In this document: positions 59,718 through 64,000 of the stretch, piece after piece
Position numbering within the stretch: position 1 is the stretch's first letter
Layout of the letters: each line of letters starts with the position of its first letter
Source of the DNA: Plantago ovata
Lineage: Eukaryota; Streptophyta; Magnoliopsida; Lamiales; Plantaginaceae
Length of the DNA stretch: 64,000 nucleotides
Direction: 5' to 3'
Assembly (NCBI GenBank): GCA_028274465.1
Contig: CM051458.1
Location: forward strand, 51,573,253-51,637,252
Program-made: the position numbers and the translations under genes
Notes under the pieces: model-generated
Told to the model about the DNA's origin: nothing
The model's database searches: none
Seen by the model: only the letters and a program-made list of their open reading frames with translations

Positions 59718-60810
59718 GCGTAGATAGGAGTCGAGTCAAAGACTTTAAACAATGACGCTATCCGGGAGGCAACCCGGAATTTTTATCGCTTTCTTTACTG
59801 CTTTTCTGCATGCATTCCTTCTTGAACTATTTGCTTCTCGTATGCGAATTTGTTCATGTCTGTGTCGTATATGCTTATGTTTGAGTGAGATTTTTCGAGT
59901 GGTTTTTTGAAAAAAATTGGCTTCGGGGATTAAAACCGCATTTTCTGACGACGGGAACGTCTCCCCACATTGGGGAGCACGGGGCGAACCGCCCCGTGTG
60001 GGGCGAACCACCCCGCACGTGGGGCGAACCGCCCCACGGTCCCAGATCTTCAAAAATGCGGATATCAACCCCAAAACCTTATTTTCTTCATTCTTCGTCA
60101 TCCATGCTCCCAAAAAACCCGAAAAGTGCGATTTTACATTCAAATCTTCATAACTTCTTCATTTCTTGACCAAATTGAGTGTTCTTTAGCTTAATTCGAA
60201 GCCTATTACATGATCTATCATCCTATCCGAACAGATTTCATCCTAAATCGTTAGATTTGCAGATCTGAGGTATCATCCTTAGAACCCTAATTTTCGAATT
60301 TGGGGGTTTTCTATTTTGAGCTTCAATTATGCTTATTTGATGCATGGGTATGTTGTTTGTGTAATTATACATGTTATTTACTATCAATTGCATGCTCAAT
60401 TTTGCTTAGATTGTTGATTTGGGTATTTTGCTACTAGATGATATATCTTGTTCTGCAATATGTCTTTATCTTTGGTTTCTTGCATATGAATGTGTTTATT
60501 GATGTAATGATGGTGGATTTGACGATAGAATGCCTATTAGTTGAGAATGAAGATTTATGTTGGTAGAATTTTTCGCTGCTATGGTATGAATTGAGCCTTG
60601 TTATCAAGGATATTGGTTGTCTAGTAAAAGCATGATGTGATGTATTGCATGTAGTAGTCACATTGGTATGTTGCATGATGAAGAAGCTAGGCTAGACATT
60701 ACGGTTTGGGGAGCTTGATTGTTGATTTTATCACTCGTATTTTTCGCTTTTACACTAGCATATATTTGAGTCTGTTTTGTGTCATACGAGGTGCTAATTG
60801 CTGTTTGTAG
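59718..60810 (+). other. Spacer/presumed intron of F
   Basis: Palindromes GGGGCGAACCGCCCC and relatives at 59980-60040. Branch point TGCTAAT and 3' splice site AG at 60809-60810. No coding sequence. Confidence 0.72.
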
Positions 60811-61653
60811 GTACCATACCAAGGGAAGGGACAATTCCCGTATGATTGCTGTGAAGAACCATGTCAAGGAAGGTGATCTCGCTAGATATGCGTTCGAGCC
60901 AAGGGGTTTTGCAACAACGTCGTGGATTATCCAAGAGGAGGAGCTAGAGTACACTTGGAGTAAGGACTCCTATGCCTATTCATGCACCACCGAAGGGAGA
61001 AAACCATAATTACGTCATCACTCCATCACGAGGACTGCAGAGTTCGAGTGAACTTGAAGGCACCGGGACATTCTCGCCGCGACGGATTCAATCTTGAGTT
61101 CGTAGTTGCTAGAAGATTCCGAAGCGCTAGCTTGGTTCCAAAACATAATGACATGGGTACCCAGTCCCTCGTTGGGGCGCCCTTTGCCTGCCTCTAAAGT
61201 GAGCATCATATAGACATCGGTCGGAGCAACAGTGGAGAATGTGGTCGAAATTGGAGAAAAAGGTAGAAGACTTCTGAGTATCCGAGCAGCCTACTGTAAC
61301 CTTCTCGTGGTGTAAAACGTTGGAGGGGAGGTCCTGATACCACTGCCCTTTCCCCTTCAACAGTTCACATCCTATTGGAGGGCTACAGGATGGAGGATTC
61401 CATAACATCGGCGGATAATCTTGAGAATTCTACCTGCCACTGCAACTCTACTGGCGATGATGATGGTGACAGTAGTGACAATGAAGGCCATACGGGCAAT
61501 GATGATTCTGATAGAGGAGTTGATCCTGTTCGGCCTAAAATTGGAACTACCGCACCCACCAGAAGACCTGATGACACCCTATACAGCTCACAGAGGAGGC
61601 CCAATAAATCACAAGCAGCATACTCAGCCGACCGAGGCCAAACCATGGGGTAA
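60811..61653 (+). pseudogene. ORF2 of element F
   Basis: Homologue of the A2 ORF2, with the segment SWIIQEEELEYTWSKDSYAY, a broken middle, and an acidic C-terminal frame (61375-61653) ending SADRGQTMG. It is shorter than and poorly similar to ORF2 of A. Function unknown. Confidence 0.55.
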
Positions 61654-63180
61654 CATCTAGTATCACATCTTATTTCCTCATTTTCTTACTGCTAGGGACT
61701 AGCGTTAATTTCATGAGAGGGGATGGGATTTAAGTGATCTAATGTTGTTAGTTTGGAGCTTGGTATTGGTAGGATGAGTTTAGTACCTCGCATGCTTTAT
61801 CCGTCTGCATTTGCATTTGCACAGTTTATCGCTTTCTTAGAATTTTTAGGTTGCATTCACTACATTCATCCTAGGATAGTCTTGCATGTTTTATATGGAG
61901 TTTATTGCCGAATTTTGTGAACTTTTTTATTGGGTAGATCAACTAGCTATGCCATTAATCGTATGCTTCATCTCTATGAATTTGTTTGAGGTTTTTCTCG
62001 CTTGGCTTGTCACATTTATGTATTGCACTTAGTTAAACATGGTAGTCTCGACATCACTTAGTGGTGTTTTCTCTACTGCGGTTCACGAAGGCCTTTATAA
62101 TAGGATGATGCATGTTAGGGTCTTATGGTTGTTTCCCGAGTAATTATGTACCTAAGAGGCAACAAGTCTTCACCATGCTTTGAGATTGCTAAATGCCTAG
62201 GAAGGAGGTAGTGTGAGGTTGTGTGATCCTTTGTTTATAACCTATTCTTCCGAATAGGTTTGGGGAGGGGGTTACACCATCATAAGACTTGTTTCTGTTT
62301 TTCATTTTCGTGACGTGAGTTTATTTTTCCTTTTCCGTAAATTTTGTACTCCAGCCTATTCTTTCGAATAGGTTTGGGGAAGTCGTGTGAGTCATTTCGT
62401 TTCTCTTTTTGTTATGCTACTGCTGGCTAAAAAATCGAAAAAAAGAAAGAAAAATTTCAGGAAAAAAAGAGAAAAAAGAAAAAAGAAAAAAGAATCTGAA
62501 AGAAAAAAAAGAAAAAAAAAAGAGAAGACCCCAAAAAAGCAAAGAAGGGTCCAAAAAAGAAAGCCAAATAGCAGTTTAGCAAAGTTTGAGTCTTTTCCAT
62601 TTTTCGTATTGTCCGTAATCGTGTTGTAATGTTCTATTTTTATTTTTTATCTTTTTTATCTTGAGTGTCATCTGTTCTAGACCACCCTCGTCCTGCCATT
62701 CAGGAAGTCGTGAATAGCTTAAGACTTTACTTGAGAGATGGGTAGAATAGGGGAGTGTTATCTTTTATAGGGAACCCTCCTTCGTTTGATGAGAGCCAGT
62801 ACTGGTTCGACCTCTTTTGAGGAAAAGTCTTAACATGGTGGAACAACAGTAAGTCCTCAGTTTCATAGGCACGGGGCAGCCATTCGTATCTTAGCATGAT
62901 TCATTACGTCGTCACTGACTAGGTCCAGGTAGAGAATGTTACGAGAGACTATCTTGTCTTGACATAAGTGCTTATGTGGATGTGTATAAGTCAATCGAGG
63001 TATTCTTCAACCTATATTCATGCTTTGATTTATATGGTTTTTGTTCATATGTTATTTGGTAGATTCAGTAGATTAGTTCATTTTATTTGGCATGAAACTC
63101 CATTTTGAGTCTTGCATGTCTTTTGTATTAGAGTCTAGCTTAGTTGCTTGAGGACAAGAGAAGGTTCGGTTTGGGGAGTT
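61654..63180 (+). other. 3' UTR of F
   Basis: AACCTATTC hairpins at 62239-62260 and near 62354-62375 (the second starts GCCTATTC), purine-rich tract about 62428-62560, polypurine tract 63168-63180. No gene. Confidence 0.8.
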
Positions 63181-64000
63181 TGATGAATGTGTATTTTACA
63201 CTTTCATTCGAGTCCTTTTCACCTATTTTAGCTATCCTCTATGTTAATTTAGCTATATTTTAGTACATTTTATTAGAATAGTGTCACGTTTCCCTTTAGA
63301 TTTTATTTTACAGGTTTTGGTTGAAATTCGAAGATTTCTGGGCAATTATATTGAAGTTGACAAGGAATTGGTGTTCCAGAAGCCTATTTGGAGTATCTGA
63401 AGGTTTCCGGATAGGATTTGAAGTCTAAGGGCCGAATCTGGAGGTTAGAAGGCTACTAGAAGTCAGAAACCGAGTCCGAAAAGGTGAAGAAATCCAAAAC
63501 CGCGTCGAAAACGCGGAAATTCCGCGAAAATACTGGGGGGCGAACCGCCGCACCATGGGGCGAACCGCCCCGTAGTTTTTCGGGGCCTATATATATAGTG
63601 CTCAGTTTTTCTCCGAAAATCATATCTTTCCAGACCTACTTTCTCACCTCTCTCTATAGTTTTGGGTAGGGACTTCCCGGGGCCTGTCCTGGGAGTTCCG
63701 TAGCTTAGGGGATACTTTTTCATAGCAGATTGGAGCTCGTAGCATCGAAATTCTTCGGAGATTGACAACCTTCGGTAACTTGTATCTTACAGTTTAATCT
63801 ACTTATTTTATATATCTTTCAATATGTTTTCTTCTATGATTTCTGTTGATTGCATGCCTATTATGAGTAGCTAAACTTATCGTTGGTGGTAGTATGTGAA
63901 TTCTTAGCGAAGGGAAGATAATCATGCTAATGGCTATATCGCGCATTATACTCCGTGTCATTGCTTTATTTCGTTGATCAGTTGTAACCAAAATTCTCGT
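63181..64000 (+). repeat. 3' LTR of element F, cut by window end
   Basis: The first 820 bases of the LTR, matching 56147 onward. Palindromes lie at about 63535-63572 and TATA follows at 63586-63597. Confidence 0.92.

Larger units (their letters stand above)
56147..64000 (+). mobile_element. Element F: young non-autonomous Athila-type retrotransposon (runs off window)
   Basis: 5' LTR 56147-57418, primer site 57422-57439, gag-protease, spacer, ORF2, 3' UTR, polypurine tract 63168-63180, and 3' LTR from 63181 cut by the window end. Expected full length is about 8.3 kb. There is no reverse transcriptase, RNase H or integrase. The two LTRs look nearly identical apart from homopolymer indels, including the unusual palindrome pair, so the insertion is recent. 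Confidence 0.92.

Overview
This 64 kb window is plant nuclear heterochromatin built almost entirely of nested LTR retrotransposons. The host is a flowering plant, probably a eudicot. The evidence is the element types: Athila-type Ty3/gypsy elements primed by tRNA-Asp, Ty1/copia elements primed by initiator tRNA-Met, Tekay-like solo LTRs starting TGTAAC, and a Stowaway-type MITE. I cannot name the species. I see no intact host gene; the only stretch that is not clearly a retroelement is 38539-40254. Element names (A, A2, B, C, D, E, F, G, H) are my own labels.

Layout. 1-1072 is a truncated copia gag and leader (E, copy 1, minus). 1073-8170 is a non-autonomous Athila-type element A (minus): 3' LTR, 3' UTR, ORF2, spacer, gag-protease, PBS, and no reverse transcriptase or integrase. 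It is fused head-to-head at 8171-8223 to A2 (plus, 8223-14221), which lacks its 5' LTR and the start of gag. 14222-14541 is a GC-rich island and an AT microsatellite. 14698-16765 is a 2 kb copia-type LTR (D). From 16766 to 38538 lies one copia element, C (minus, Sirevirus-like). C was split by D, by a solo LTR (17530-20459, itself carrying a MITE), and by the autonomous Athila-type element B (20507-32657, perfect CAAAG target duplication). B in turn contains a second solo LTR (28779-31300, perfect GGAGT duplication). 38539-40254 carries a short ORF resembling the PB1-like/MULE N-terminus. 40255-42024 is the 3' end of another B-type element (G), joined to a longer copy of copia E (42025-44739). 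From 43668 to 54561 the first ~11.2 kb of the window is repeated at about 1% divergence. A 100-N gap follows (54562-54661), then a minus fragment H (54662-56146), and then a young non-autonomous element F (plus, 56147 to the window end) inserted into H.

How the parts relate. A, A2, F and H share PPT, LTR and 3' UTR sequence with B but have a different gag-protease and lack pol, so they probably depend on B-like partners for reverse transcription and integration. Their ORF2 lies just behind a conserved branch point and 3' splice site, so it is probably made from a spliced RNA.

Most notable patterns. (1) A family of short GC palindromes (core GGCGAWTCGCC or GGCGAACCGCC) with covarying outer bases sits next to the LTR TATA box, in the gag-ORF2 spacer, 3' of integrase, and inside the gag coding region of B. 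(2) A long head-to-head inverted repeat with a 4-base microhomology junction is present twice. (3) ORF2 is strongly diverged between elements whose gag-protease is nearly identical. (4) A TGCTGA hexamer occurs about 30 times in one copia element. (5) A tRNA-like A-box/B-box module is conserved in both solo LTRs. Many frameshifts close to the gap are homopolymer indels and may be sequencing errors.
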